This document shows positions 54,875 to 62,988 of a DNA stretch of 64,000 nucleotides, piece by piece. The position numbers and the translations under genes were made by a program. Origin of the DNA: Neptunomonas antarctica. Lineage in GTDB: Bacteria; Pseudomonadota; Gammaproteobacteria; Pseudomonadales; Balneatricaceae. The number at the start of each line of letters is the position of its first letter. Positions within the stretch are counted from its first letter, which is position 1. A model generated the notes under the pieces. The model was not told where the DNA came from, made no database searches, and saw only the letters and a list, made by a program, of their open reading frames with translations. The stretch lies in NCBI RefSeq assembly GCF_001305295.1, contig NZ_LJSI01000047.1:44303-108302 (forward strand), given 5' to 3'.

Positions 54875-56050
54875 TTACTTATTCAAATACAGCTCACGCC
54901 CAATTAGCATACGACGGATTTCAGAGGTGCCTGCGCCGATTTCATATAGCTTGGCATCGCGTAGTAGGCGGCCTGTTGGGAATTCATTGATGTAACCGTT
55001 GCCGCCGAGTAGCTGGATAGCATCCAATGCGATTTTGGTTGCCATTTCAGCCGTGAAAAGAATGCAGCCTGCCGAATCTTTACGTGAGGTTTCGCCGCGT
55101 TCTGCTGCCATACCATTGAGATAAACATACGATTTTGAGGCATTCATCAGCGTGTACATATCTGCAATTTTACCCTGCACCAGTTCAAATTCACCGATGG
55201 GCTTACCAAACTGCTGACGATCACGAATGTAAGGAACGCAGATATCCATGGCTGCCTGCATGATACCCAGTGGGCCACCTGACAGTACAAGGCGTTCATA
55301 GTCGAGGCCGCTCATCAGTACTTTTACGCCGCCGTTGAGTTCGCCAAGAATATTTTCTTTAGGCACAGGGCAGTCCTGGAAAACCAATTCACAGGTGTTA
55401 GAGCCACGCATACCCAACTTGTCTAGTTTCTGATGACGCGAGAAACCCGGGAAATCACGCTCTACGATAAAAGCAGTAATGCCGCGCGGGCCTGCTTTAA
55501 TATCGGTTTTGGCGTAAATAACGTAGGTATGAGCATCAGGACCGTTAGTGATCCACATTTTGGTGCCGTTCAACAGGTAATGGTCACCGTTGTCACGCGC
55601 ACTGAGTTTCATCGATACGACGTCTGAACCTGCATTGGGCTCTGACATTGCCAACGCGCCGATATGCTCGCCGCTGATTAGCTTAGGCAAATATTTTAGT
55701 TTTTGTTCTTCTGAACCGTTGCGATGAATCTGGTTAACACAAAGGTTGGAATGCGCACCGTAAGATAGCCCTACAGACGCTGACGCCCGGCTGATCTCTT
55801 CCATTGCGATAATATGGGAAAGATAACCCATACCTACACCACCGTATTCTTCTTTGACGGTAATACCCAGCAGTCCCATGTCGCCAAATTTGCGCCATAA
55901 GTCCATTGGGAATTCGTTGTCTTTATCGATCTGCTCTGCGCGTGGTGCAATTTCCTTAGCGGCAAAGCTGTTAATGTGCTCACGTAGCATATCGACCGTT
56001 TCGCCAAGTCCGAAGTTTAGTTCTGTGTATTGTGAAATCATCAGTGACAC
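54875..56050 (-). CDS. liuA: Isovaleryl-CoA dehydrogenase LiuA
   Basis: This FAD enzyme oxidises isovaleryl-CoA to 3-methylcrotonyl-CoA, the first acyl-CoA step of leucine catabolism; 391 residues. The catalytic base is at the position used by isovaleryl-CoA dehydrogenases, Glu252 in [16 protein letters not shown], and the C-terminal [19 protein letters not shown] has Ala-Gly where other acyl-CoA dehydrogenases have the catalytic Glu. Also present are [18 protein letters not shown] and [17 protein letters not shown]. It is the first structural gene after liuR, 33 bases downstream. Confidence 0.96.
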   Translation of the reverse strand: MSLMISQYTELNFGLGETVDMLREHINSFAAKEIAPRAEQIDKDNEFPMDLWRKFGDMGLLGITVKEEYGGVGMGYLSHIIAMEEISRASASVGLSYGAHSNLCVNQIHRNGSEEQKLKYLPKLISGEHIGALAMSEPNAGSDVVSMKLSARDNGDHYLLNGTKMWITNGPDAHTYVIYAKTDIKAGPRGITAFIVERDFPGFSRHQKLDKLGMRGSNTCELVFQDCPVPKENILGELNGGVKVLMSGLDYERLVLSGGPLGIMQAAMDICVPYIRDRQQFGKPIGEFELVQGKIADMYTLMNASKSYVYLNGMAAERGETSRKDSAGCILFTAEMATKIALDAIQLLGGNGYINEFPTGRLLRDAKLYEIGAGTSEIRRMLIGRELYLNK

Positions 56051-56083
56051 CTTTTGTGTTAGCTCATCCTGATATGAGGTTTC

Positions 56084-56500
56084 TCAGAATGGATTCGCTT
56101 TTTGTATTTTTTTATTCGACAGTTCCTGAAGTGCTTCAGTACAACGTGTTTCAGCGTTTTCAAGTTCCAGCCGAACCATTGCGATATCGTTGAGTTGTTG
56201 TTCTAACGCTTTTTTTCGTTCGGTAATCTTATTCAATAGCAAATTCAACTGCTTTTCGCTACCGGATAAGGTTTCATCCCAGAGGGCAAATAGCTCTCCT
56301 GTTTCCGCAAGCGAAAAACCTAATCGCTTGCCACGTAAAATTAATTTAAGACGAACTCTGTCTTGACGGCTGTATATGCGGGTTTGTCCCCGGCGGCTGG
56401 GCGACAATAATCCCTGGTCTTCATAAAACCGAATACTGCGAGTCGTAATATCAAACTCGGTTGATAATTCGCTGATTGAATAAGACGTCTTTGTTTCCAT
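56084..56500 (-). CDS. liuR: MerR family regulator LiuR
   Basis: The 138-residue MerR protein has an N-terminal winged HTH (YSISELSTEFDITTRSIRFY, then EDQGLLSPSRRGQTRIYSRQ) and a C-terminal coiled coil (about 80-125) for dimerisation, without the cysteines of metal-sensing MerR proteins. Its place at the head of liuABCDE identifies it as LiuR, known in gammaproteobacteria to control leucine and isoleucine catabolism. A perfect 16-bp palindrome lies 42 bases upstream of its start, near a TATAGT -10-like element (56514-56519 on the minus strand), so autoregulation is expected. Confidence 0.93.
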   Translation of the reverse strand: METKTSYSISELSTEFDITTRSIRFYEDQGLLSPSRRGQTRIYSRQDRVRLKLILRGKRLGFSLAETGELFALWDETLSGSEKQLNLLLNKITERKKALEQQLNDIAMVRLELENAETRCTEALQELSNKKIQKANPF

Positions 56501-56541
56501 AATTCTATGCCGTACTATAGTTAAGGTTAATGTATCGGAAG

Positions 56542-56557
56542 TTTACGTTAACGTAAA
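56542..56557. promoter_or_regulatory. LiuR operator upstream of the liu operon
   Basis: TTTACGTTAACGTAAA is a perfect 16-bp palindrome, 42 bases before the liuR start codon. Its distance from the putative TATAGT -10 box puts it over or beside the -35 region. A near-identical copy occurs before the thiolase gene. Confidence 0.88.
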
Positions 56558-56727
56558 GCATGTAAAAGTTGTAGATCAAGTATACATGAATACTTTAATA
56601 TTTTTTTTATTAAGTAAGTACTTGTTTTATAAGAAATAATATATATTAAAGAGGGGTGTTTAGTGTCGTATACTACCAAAGGACTACTTGGCTTCCAGTA
56701 GGGGAAATTGCTAATTTCTATATAGCG

Positions 56728-56743
56728 CTTACGTGAAAGTAAG
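56728..56743. promoter_or_regulatory. Degenerate LiuR-like site upstream of livG
   Basis: CTTACGTGAAAGTAAG matches the LiuR palindrome at 12 of 16 positions and keeps the outer arms CTTAC/GTAAG. It lies 50 bases before the livG start in the divergent liuR/livG region, where the amino acid uptake operon begins. The remainder of this 290-base spacer is AT-rich with no gene. Confidence 0.6.
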
Positions 56744-56792
56744 TTTTCCGCGCAGCGAAAGATGCAGAATAAGAACAAGAGGCATAGTACGC

Positions 56793-57560
56793 ATGAGTGC
56801 AGATTACGTTCTGGAAACCCAGAATCTCATAAAAGAATTTAAAGGCTTTACCGCTGTCGATGATGTGAGTCTTAAGATACAGCGTGGCCATATACATGCG
56901 CTGATTGGCCCGAATGGTGCTGGTAAGACGACCGTTTTTAACCTGTTAACTAAATTTTTAACACCTACTTCGGGAAGAATTCTCTACAACGGACACGATA
57001 TTACTTCGTTGCAATCTGCTGCTATTGCTCGTAAAGGTGTGGTGCGTTCGTTCCAGATTTCAGCGGTGTTTCCGCACTTAAGTGTGTTGGAAAATGTGCG
57101 TATTGCGCTGCAGCGTAAAGAGGGGAACAGCTTTCATTTCTGGAAATCAGAAAAGGTCCTCGATAAGCTGAACGACAGGGCAGTAGAGCTACTTGAGTCG
57201 GTTGGTTTAGGGAATTTTGCAGGTGCGAAAACGGTAGACCTTTCTTATGGCCATAAACGTGCTCTGGAAATTGCTACAACATTAGCACTGGAGCCAGAGC
57301 TAATGTTGTTGGATGAGCCAACGCAAGGTATGGGGCATGAAGATGTTGATGTTGTCGCAGACCTGATTAAGAAAGTATCAAAAGATCGTACCATTTTGAT
57401 GGTTGAACATAACTTGCATGTGGTTTCAAAGCTCGCTGATCAGATCACCGTATTGCAACGCGGTGCCATTTTGACAGAAGGCGATTACGAAACAGTGTCT
57501 GCTGATCCGCGTGTTCAAGAGGCTTATCTTGGTGTTGCCGTCGAGGAGAATGGGGCATGA
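56793..57560 (+). CDS. livG: Branched-chain amino acid ABC transporter ATPase LivG-type
   Basis: The 255-residue ATPase has Walker A GPNGAGKT (39-46), the LivG-type signature VDLSYGHKRALEIA (LSYG in place of LSGG, usual in this family), Walker B LMLLDEPTQGM and the switch histidine in LMVEHN. The ATG at 56793 is preferred, with AAGAGG about 10 bases upstream; a longer frame starts in the regulatory region. It overlaps livF by 4 bases (ATGA). Confidence 0.93.
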   Translation: MSADYVLETQNLIKEFKGFTAVDDVSLKIQRGHIHALIGPNGAGKTTVFNLLTKFLTPTSGRILYNGHDITSLQSAAIARKGVVRSFQISAVFPHLSVLENVRIALQRKEGNSFHFWKSEKVLDKLNDRAVELLESVGLGNFAGAKTVDLSYGHKRALEIATTLALEPELMLLDEPTQGMGHEDVDVVADLIKKVSKDRTILMVEHNLHVVSKLADQITVLQRGAILTEGDYETVSADPRVQEAYLGVAVEENGA

Positions 57561-58300
57561 GTACTAACCATACAAGCGCTGACCATACAAACAATACGCG
57601 TCGCGAAAAACTCCGTATTAGTGACCTGCATGCATTTTATGGTGAGTCGCATATTCTTCACGGTATCGATCTTTCAATCGGGCAAGGTGAGCTTGTCACA
57701 TTGCTTGGCCGTAATGGTGCCGGTCGTTCAACGACTCTGAAAGCCATTATGAACATGGTAGGGCGTCGCTCTGGTTCTATCGTGATTAATGGTACTGAAA
57801 CCATCAACATGGCTGCGCATAAAATTGCCCATTTAGGTATGGGTTTTTGTCCTGAAGAGCGCGGTATTTTTTCCAGTCTTAATGTTGAAGAAAATCTGAT
57901 GCTACCACCGGCAGTACGTTCTGACGGTGTCAGTGTTGATGAAATCTATGAAATGTTTCCAAACTTGTATGAACGTCGTTTCAGTCAGGGAACCCGGTTG
58001 TCGGGTGGGGAGCAACAGATGTTGGCGTTGGCCCGAATTTTACGAACAGGGGCCAATATTCTGCTTCTCGATGAGATTACCGAAGGCTTAGCGCCTGTTA
58101 TCGTACAGAAATTAGCCGAAGTGCTGATGCAGCTAAAAGCGCGTGGCTTGACTATCTTATTAGTCGAACAGAATTTCCGTTTTGCAGCGCCGATTGCAGA
58201 TAGACATTATGTAATGGAACATGGGCATATCGTAGAAGAAGTGCATGCACACGAGCTAATAGAAAAAACAGAACTGTTGAATACGTATTTGGGTGTTTAA
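57557..58300 (+). CDS. livF: Branched-chain amino acid ABC transporter ATPase LivF-type
   Basis: The 247-residue ATPase pairs with LivG. Signature LSGGEQQMLALARIL, Walker B ILLLDEITEGLAP and LLVEQNFRFA are normal. The Walker A reads GRNGAGRS (51-58) with Arg57 (codon CGT) instead of the usual lysine, a substitution I recall seeing in some LivF-like proteins but still notable. The start overlaps the livG stop. A small hairpin and the binding-protein gene follow. Confidence 0.92.
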   Translation: MSTNHTSADHTNNTRREKLRISDLHAFYGESHILHGIDLSIGQGELVTLLGRNGAGRSTTLKAIMNMVGRRSGSIVINGTETINMAAHKIAHLGMGFCPEERGIFSSLNVEENLMLPPAVRSDGVSVDEIYEMFPNLYERRFSQGTRLSGGEQQMLALARILRTGANILLLDEITEGLAPVIVQKLAEVLMQLKARGLTILLVEQNFRFAAPIADRHYVMEHGHIVEEVHAHELIEKTELLNTYLGV

Positions 58301-58330
58301 TATAAACGCCTAGTTTAGGTGTCGAATTTG

Positions 58331-58354
58331 GATGCCTGGCATACGTCAGGCGTC
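58331..58354 (+). terminator. Weak hairpin between livF and the binding-protein gene
   Basis: GATGCCTG pairs with CAGGCGTC (one wobble) around an 8-base loop, followed by TATTTAAA. It may act as an attenuator or a processing signal that adjusts binding-protein levels. Confidence 0.5.
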
Positions 58355-58400
58355 TATTTAAAGCTATAACAATAAAAATGCTCTAACCAGGAGAGTCTCA

Positions 58401-59603
58401 ATGAAATTAATGACCAAAACACTTTTATCAGCGGCGATGGCCGTCGCTTTAACGTCAACCGCTGCACACGCTTCTTTGTCAGATGATAAGGTTAAAATTG
58501 GCGTGCTGGCAGATATGGGTGGGGTTTATGCAGATATCTGTGGTAAAGGCTGTGTGACTGCCGTTGAAATGGCAGTTGAAGATTTTGGTGGTACTGTACT
58601 AGGTAAGCCAATTGAAATTGTTTCAGCTGATGATCAGAACAAACCGGATGTGGGTTCTGCCATTGTGCGTAAATGGATTGAAAATGAGCAGGTTGATGTT
58701 ATCACCGGTTTAGTGGCTTCCAGTGTTACGGGTGCCGTTACTCAGGTCACAACAGATGCTAAGAAGATTGCCTTGATTGCTGCGTCTGCCAGTAATGCGT
58801 TTACTACTAAGCAGTGTTCACCTTATAACGCCCATTGGACGTACAACGTGGTTGCGCTGGCTAACGGTACAGTTAAGCCGATCGTGCAGTCTGGTAAGAA
58901 AAAATGGTTCTTCATTACTGCTGATTATGCGTTTGGTCATGCCTTAGAAGGTATCGCGACTAAAGTTATCGAGTCTGAAGGTGGTGAAGTTGTCGGTGCG
59001 GTACGTGCGCCATTGGGCACAACAGACTTCTCTTCTTATATTCTTCAGGCGCAGGCTTCTGGTGCTGAAGTGGTTGGTTTGGCAAACGCCGGAGCTGATT
59101 TTGTTAACTCGTTGAAAACCGCTGCCGAGTTCGGTCTGACCGAAATGATGGATGTGGCTGGCCTGCTGGTGTTTACACCCAATGCGCAAGCACTTGATCC
59201 GGCTATTGCGGGTGGCATGTTAACAACCACCGGTTTCTATTGGGATCGCGATGAAGAATCACGTGAGTGGAGTGCTCGCTTTAAAGCGCGCCATGGTGCT
59301 ATCCCTGCAATGCCACATGCCGGTGCTTACTCTGCAACCATGCATTATCTGAATGCAGTTAAAGCGGCGGGTACTGATGAGTCTGATGCCGTTATGAAAA
59401 TAATGAAGTCGACTAAGCCAGACGATTTCTTCGCGAAGAATGCAACTCTGCGTGCCGATGGACGTATGGTTCACGATATGTATTTGGTGAAAATCACTAA
59501 AGCATCTGAGCGTAAAAGCGCAGATGATATCTTCGCCATTCAAAGTGTTATTCCAGGTGATCAGGCGTTCGCTCCTATGTTGCCAGAATGTGACTTTAAA
59601 TAA
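58401..59603 (+). CDS. Branched-chain amino acid-type ABC transporter substrate-binding protein
   Basis: The 400-residue periplasmic protein has a signal peptide (residues 1-24, AAHA-SLSDD) and the type I Leu/Ile/Val-binding fold: DDKVKIGVLADMGGVYADIC, AVEMAVEDFGG, IEIVSADDQNKPDVGSAIVR, and WFFITADYAFGHALEG after the hinge. The extra cysteines (CGKGC) near residue 50 suggest a disulfide. This family binds leucine-type amino acids but also amides and aromatic acids; the link to liu genes favours branched-chain compounds. An AGGAGAG site precedes the ATG. Confidence 0.92.
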   Translation: MKLMTKTLLSAAMAVALTSTAAHASLSDDKVKIGVLADMGGVYADICGKGCVTAVEMAVEDFGGTVLGKPIEIVSADDQNKPDVGSAIVRKWIENEQVDVITGLVASSVTGAVTQVTTDAKKIALIAASASNAFTTKQCSPYNAHWTYNVVALANGTVKPIVQSGKKKWFFITADYAFGHALEGIATKVIESEGGEVVGAVRAPLGTTDFSSYILQAQASGAEVVGLANAGADFVNSLKTAAEFGLTEMMDVAGLLVFTPNAQALDPAIAGGMLTTTGFYWDRDEESREWSARFKARHGAIPAMPHAGAYSATMHYLNAVKAAGTDESDAVMKIMKSTKPDDFFAKNATLRADGRMVHDMYLVKITKASERKSADDIFAIQSVIPGDQAFAPMLPECDFK

Positions 59604-59618
59604 TAAAAAAATAGCCCA

Positions 59619-59634
59619 TCAGTGATATCACTGA
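59619..59634. promoter_or_regulatory. Perfect 16-bp palindrome between binding-protein and livH genes
   Basis: TCAGTGATATCACTGA is a perfect palindrome with no central gap, more like a protein-binding site than a hairpin. It lies 16 bases after the binding-protein stop, in a 140-base intergenic gap before livH. Its binder is unknown and it differs from the LiuR motif. Confidence 0.55.
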
Positions 59635-59743
59635 ATTCCCTCTATAGCGTTAAAGTTGCGAGAAGCGACGGGGCGTTACGGAGGGAAACGGGCGCGTGTT
59701 CGCATCTGTTTTGATATTCAGAGCGAATTTTTGAGGTAGAGAT

Positions 59744-60631
59744 ATGGCGGAGTTTCTGGGAATCAACCTGTTCGGCTTGTTTGGTCAGCTTCTGGTTGGC
59801 TTAATCAACGGATCTTTTTATGCCTTGCTGAGTTTGGGCTTGGCAATTATTTTTGGGTTGCTGAAGATCATCAACTTTGCACAGGGTGCTATCTACATGC
59901 TGGGAGCCTTCCTGGCTTATCTGGCATTGCAGTATCTTGGCATTAGTTATTGGGCAGCACTTATTGTTGTGCCACTGGTGGTTGGCCTATTGGGCATTCT
60001 GATGGAACGTTTCCTGATTCGCCCGATAGCTAATGAAGATCACTTGTATTCATTGCTGCTTACGTTTGGTGTAGCGCTGGTACTGCAAGGTTTATTCACA
60101 CACCTTTTTGGTTCTTCAGGTATGTCTTATCCGATTCCTGAGGCGTTTAGCGGGGGTATAAAGCTTCCCTTTATGTATCTGCCAAATTATCGTGCCTGGA
60201 TTGTTGTTGCTTCTTTGGTTGTTTGTGTCGGTACATGGTGGATGATAGAAAAGACCAAATTAGGCGCTTATCTGCGAGCAGGAACAGAGAATCCGGCGCT
60301 TATGCAGGCCTTCGGTATCAATGTTCCTCTCATGGTAACACTGACATTCGGATTTGGTGTGGCGTTGGCGGGTTTTGCAGGCGTCATGGCTGCTCCTGTC
60401 TATTCAGTTTCGCCCGATATGGGCTCCAACTTATTGATCGTCGTATTTGCTATCGTTGTTATCGGCGGAATGGGGTCGATCGGTGGTGCCATCATTACCG
60501 GTTTAGGTATGGGTATCGTTGAAGGTTTGACTAAATACTTTTATCCGGAAGCTTCTAACACAGTCATTTTCCTTGTCATGGTGATTGTATTGTTAATCAA
60601 GCCTGCGGGTTTATTTGGTAAAGAAGCCTGA
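59744..60631 (+). CDS. livH: Branched-chain amino acid ABC transporter permease LivH-type
   Basis: The 295-residue membrane protein has eight or so transmembrane helices and LivH hallmarks: LINGSFYALLSLGLAIIFGL near the N-terminus, LKIINFAQGAIYMLGAFLAY, GAYLRAGTENPALMQAFGIN (EAA-type coupling loop) and VVIGGMGSIGGAIITGLGMG. It forms the channel with LivM. LivM starts 13 bases after its stop. Confidence 0.94.
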   Translation: MAEFLGINLFGLFGQLLVGLINGSFYALLSLGLAIIFGLLKIINFAQGAIYMLGAFLAYLALQYLGISYWAALIVVPLVVGLLGILMERFLIRPIANEDHLYSLLLTFGVALVLQGLFTHLFGSSGMSYPIPEAFSGGIKLPFMYLPNYRAWIVVASLVVCVGTWWMIEKTKLGAYLRAGTENPALMQAFGINVPLMVTLTFGFGVALAGFAGVMAAPVYSVSPDMGSNLLIVVFAIVVIGGMGSIGGAIITGLGMGIVEGLTKYFYPEASNTVIFLVMVIVLLIKPAGLFGKEA

Positions 60632-60644
60632 GGAGGACCCGATT

Positions 60645-61571
60645 ATGAAAATATCTAAGTTATCTATCGTTTTATTGGGTGTTGCTCTGGTAGCTCCATT
60701 CGTAATGTATCCTGTCTTGTTGATGAAGATATTATGCTTTGCACTGTTCGCTTCCGCATTTAATCTGTTGTTAGGTTTTGTTGGGTTACTGTCTTTTGGG
60801 CACGCTATTTTCCTGGGGACCGGTGGCTATGTAACCGGTTATCTGGTCATGAATAGCGGGCTTTCTCCTTTGCTGGGTATTCTTGCAGGTACTGCGGCAG
60901 CGGCAGCGCTGGGTGCCGTTTACGGTAAGCTCTCCGTGAAACGTGAAGGCATATATTTTGCGATGGTAACGCTTGCGTTAGCGCAGCTGATGTTCTTCGT
61001 GTTTCTGCAGGCACCTTTCACCGGCGGTGAAAATGGCTTACAGGGGATTCCGCGTGGGTTTTTATTTGGGTTTATTGATTTATCCGATAACTTGAATATG
61101 TATTATTTCGTACTGGCTATTTTCTTGTTCGGTTTTTGGGTTATCAACCGCACGATACATTCACCCTTTGGGCAGGTGTTAAAAGCCATTCGTGAGAATG
61201 AACCCCGTGCTACGTCGCTGGGTTATAATGTGAATGATTACAAATGGGCTGCCTTTGTTATCTCTGCCGCGTTGTCTGGATTGGCGGGATCAACCAAAAC
61301 ACTGGTGTTTCAGTTAGCTTCTCTTACCGACGTGCATTGGCACATGTCCGGTGAAGTGGTGCTCATGACATTAGTCGGTGGTATGGGTACGATTTTTGGC
61401 CCACTCGTGGGTGCGGCCGCTATCGTTGGATTACAAAACTTCCTGTCAGGTGGTGAGTTAGGCAACTATGTTCATATCATCATGGGCTTGATCTTTATTG
61501 TCTGTGTACTGGCATTTCGTAGTGGTATTGTTGGCGAAATACAGAAAATTGTTAAACGCAATTTCAGTTGA
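60645..61571 (+). CDS. livM: Branched-chain amino acid ABC transporter permease LivM-type
   Basis: This 308-residue permease shows ASAFNLLLGFVGLLSFGHAI, FAMVTLALAQLMFFVFLQAP, FTGGENGLQGIPRG and VLKAIRENEPRATSLGYNVN (coupling loop), all LivM features. The ATG at 60645 is chosen because GAGGAGGA lies 8 bases ahead; an upstream TTG would overlap livH. It is the last transporter gene and is followed by a strong terminator before the thiolase. Confidence 0.94.
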   Translation: MKISKLSIVLLGVALVAPFVMYPVLLMKILCFALFASAFNLLLGFVGLLSFGHAIFLGTGGYVTGYLVMNSGLSPLLGILAGTAAAAALGAVYGKLSVKREGIYFAMVTLALAQLMFFVFLQAPFTGGENGLQGIPRGFLFGFIDLSDNLNMYYFVLAIFLFGFWVINRTIHSPFGQVLKAIRENEPRATSLGYNVNDYKWAAFVISAALSGLAGSTKTLVFQLASLTDVHWHMSGEVVLMTLVGGMGTIFGPLVGAAAIVGLQNFLSGGELGNYVHIIMGLIFIVCVLAFRSGIVGEIQKIVKRNFS

Positions 61572-61580
61572 TCGATATAA

Positions 61581-61609
61581 ACCTCGCTATTAATAGTGAG
61601 GTTTTTTTT
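61581..61609 (+). terminator. Rho-independent terminator of the liv operon
   Basis: ACCTCGCTA pairs with TAGTGAGGT (one wobble) around a TTAA loop and ends in eight T residues. It separates the transporter from the thiolase gene, which has its own LiuR-type operator. Confidence 0.93.
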
Positions 61610-61619
61610 GTTGATTTTC

Positions 61620-61635
61620 TTTACGTTAACGTAAG
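61620..61635. promoter_or_regulatory. LiuR operator upstream of the thiolase gene
   Basis: TTTACGTTAACGTAAG differs from the liuR upstream palindrome by its last base only. It lies 33 bases before the thiolase ATG and directly after the liv terminator, so the thiolase appears to be an independently started member of the LiuR regulon. Confidence 0.85.
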
Positions 61636-61668
61636 CGTTTGTGTAAGCAGTTACTAAAAGGGGATTTT

Positions 61669-62850
61669 ATGATTCAGGATTCAGTCGTTATTGTTAGTGC
61701 TGCCAGAACTCCAATGGGCGGCATGATGGGGGCGTTAAGTGAAGTACGTGCTCCCGATTTGTGTGCTACTGCTATTAAAGCGGCAGTAGAAAGAGCAGGC
61801 ATCAAGGGTGCCGATATAGATGAAGTTATTATGGGGTGTGTTTTGCCTGCAGGTTTAGGGCAGGCGCCCGCTCGACAGGCCTCTCGCGGTGCGGGTATTC
61901 CTGATGCTGCCGGTGCCACCACCGTCAATAAAATGTGTGGTTCAGGCATGAAAGCCGTTATGTTAGCGCATGACCAGATAATGGCGGGACAGGTGAATAT
62001 TATGGTGGCTGGCGGCATGGAGAATATGAGTTTGTCTCCCTACCTGCTGCCTAAGGCACGCGCAGGAATGCGTATGGGCCATGCGCAAGTGTTAGACCAT
62101 ATGTTTTGTGACGGTCTTGAAGATGCCTACGAAGGCGGCCTGATGGGAGCTTTCGCGCAACAAAGCGCTGATGCTTTTAATGTCACGCGTGAAGCGATGG
62201 ATGATTTTGCCATCGGTTCACTCAATAAAGCGTTAAAAGCGATAGAAACGGGTGCGTTTAAAGATGAGATAGCAGCGGTAACAGTGAAGTCTCGCAAGGG
62301 TGATGTGGTTGTTGATACCGACGAACAGCCTGGTAATGCCCGTATCGATAAAATCCGCTCACTAAACCCTGCTTTTAAAAAAGACGGCACAGTTACTGCC
62401 GCTAACTCAAGTTCGATCTCTGATGGCGGTTCTGCGTTAGTGCTAATGAAAGAGTCAGACGCAAATGCACGCGGTTTAAAACCATTAGCACGCATAGTGG
62501 CGCATTCTACACACGCACAGTTGCCCGCCGAGTTCTCGATTGCACCCATTGGTGCTATCCAGAAAGTATTGAAAAAAGCCGGTTGGAGTAAGGATGATGT
62601 CGATCTTTACGAAATAAATGAAGCCTTTGCTGTGGTCTCCATGTTGGCTATATCTGAGCTGGGCCTTGATGCTGATAAAGTGAATGTGAAGGGTGGTGCC
62701 TGTGCGCTAGGTCATCCTATTGGCTCAAGCGGTTCACGTATCTTAGTGACGCTGCTGTATGCGTTGAAACATGCTGGTAAATCCAAAGGTGTAGCATCAC
62801 TTTGCATCGGTGGTGGTGAGGCAACGGCAGTTGCAGTTGAGATGATATAA
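61669..62850 (+). CDS. Acetyl-CoA C-acyltransferase (thiolase)
   Basis: This 393-residue thiolase has both active cysteines and the catalytic His: Cys in TVNKMCGSGMKAVMLAHDQI (acylation), NEAFAVV, GGACALGHPIGSSGSRI with His and the second Cys in VASLCIGGGEATAVAVE. It likely converts acetoacetyl-CoA (from leucine) or 2-methylacetoacetyl-CoA (from isoleucine) to acetyl-CoA and partner. The LiuR-type site upstream supports that role. ATG 61669 is preceded by AAGGGG; a TTG 30 bases earlier is less likely. Confidence 0.94.
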   Translation: MIQDSVVIVSAARTPMGGMMGALSEVRAPDLCATAIKAAVERAGIKGADIDEVIMGCVLPAGLGQAPARQASRGAGIPDAAGATTVNKMCGSGMKAVMLAHDQIMAGQVNIMVAGGMENMSLSPYLLPKARAGMRMGHAQVLDHMFCDGLEDAYEGGLMGAFAQQSADAFNVTREAMDDFAIGSLNKALKAIETGAFKDEIAAVTVKSRKGDVVVDTDEQPGNARIDKIRSLNPAFKKDGTVTAANSSSISDGGSALVLMKESDANARGLKPLARIVAHSTHAQLPAEFSIAPIGAIQKVLKKAGWSKDDVDLYEINEAFAVVSMLAISELGLDADKVNVKGGACALGHPIGSSGSRILVTLLYALKHAGKSKGVASLCIGGGEATAVAVEMI

Positions 62851-62860
62851 GAATTTTATC

Positions 62861-62900
62861 AGAGTTTTAAAGGTATCTTTTAGAATGCCTTTAAAACTCT
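62861..62900. terminator. Hairpin terminator between thiolase and diguanylate cyclase
   Basis: AGAGTTTTAAAGG (62861-62873) pairs perfectly with CCTTTAAAACTCT (62888-62900), extendable to 16 bp, followed by TTATTT. It lies between convergent genes and may serve both. Confidence 0.85.
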
Positions 62901-62988
62901 TTATTTAAACTCTCTATTAAAGACGCCTGCTCTTCGTTTTAGCGGGTTCTATCAATAAACTATTTACTAAAGTAAATGTGGATAATCC

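Noticed and set aside
56548..56778. Minus-strand open frame in the liuR/livG spacer
   Set aside because: It spans the LiuR-like operators and AT-rich promoter DNA, has no ribosome-binding site, and resembles no protein.
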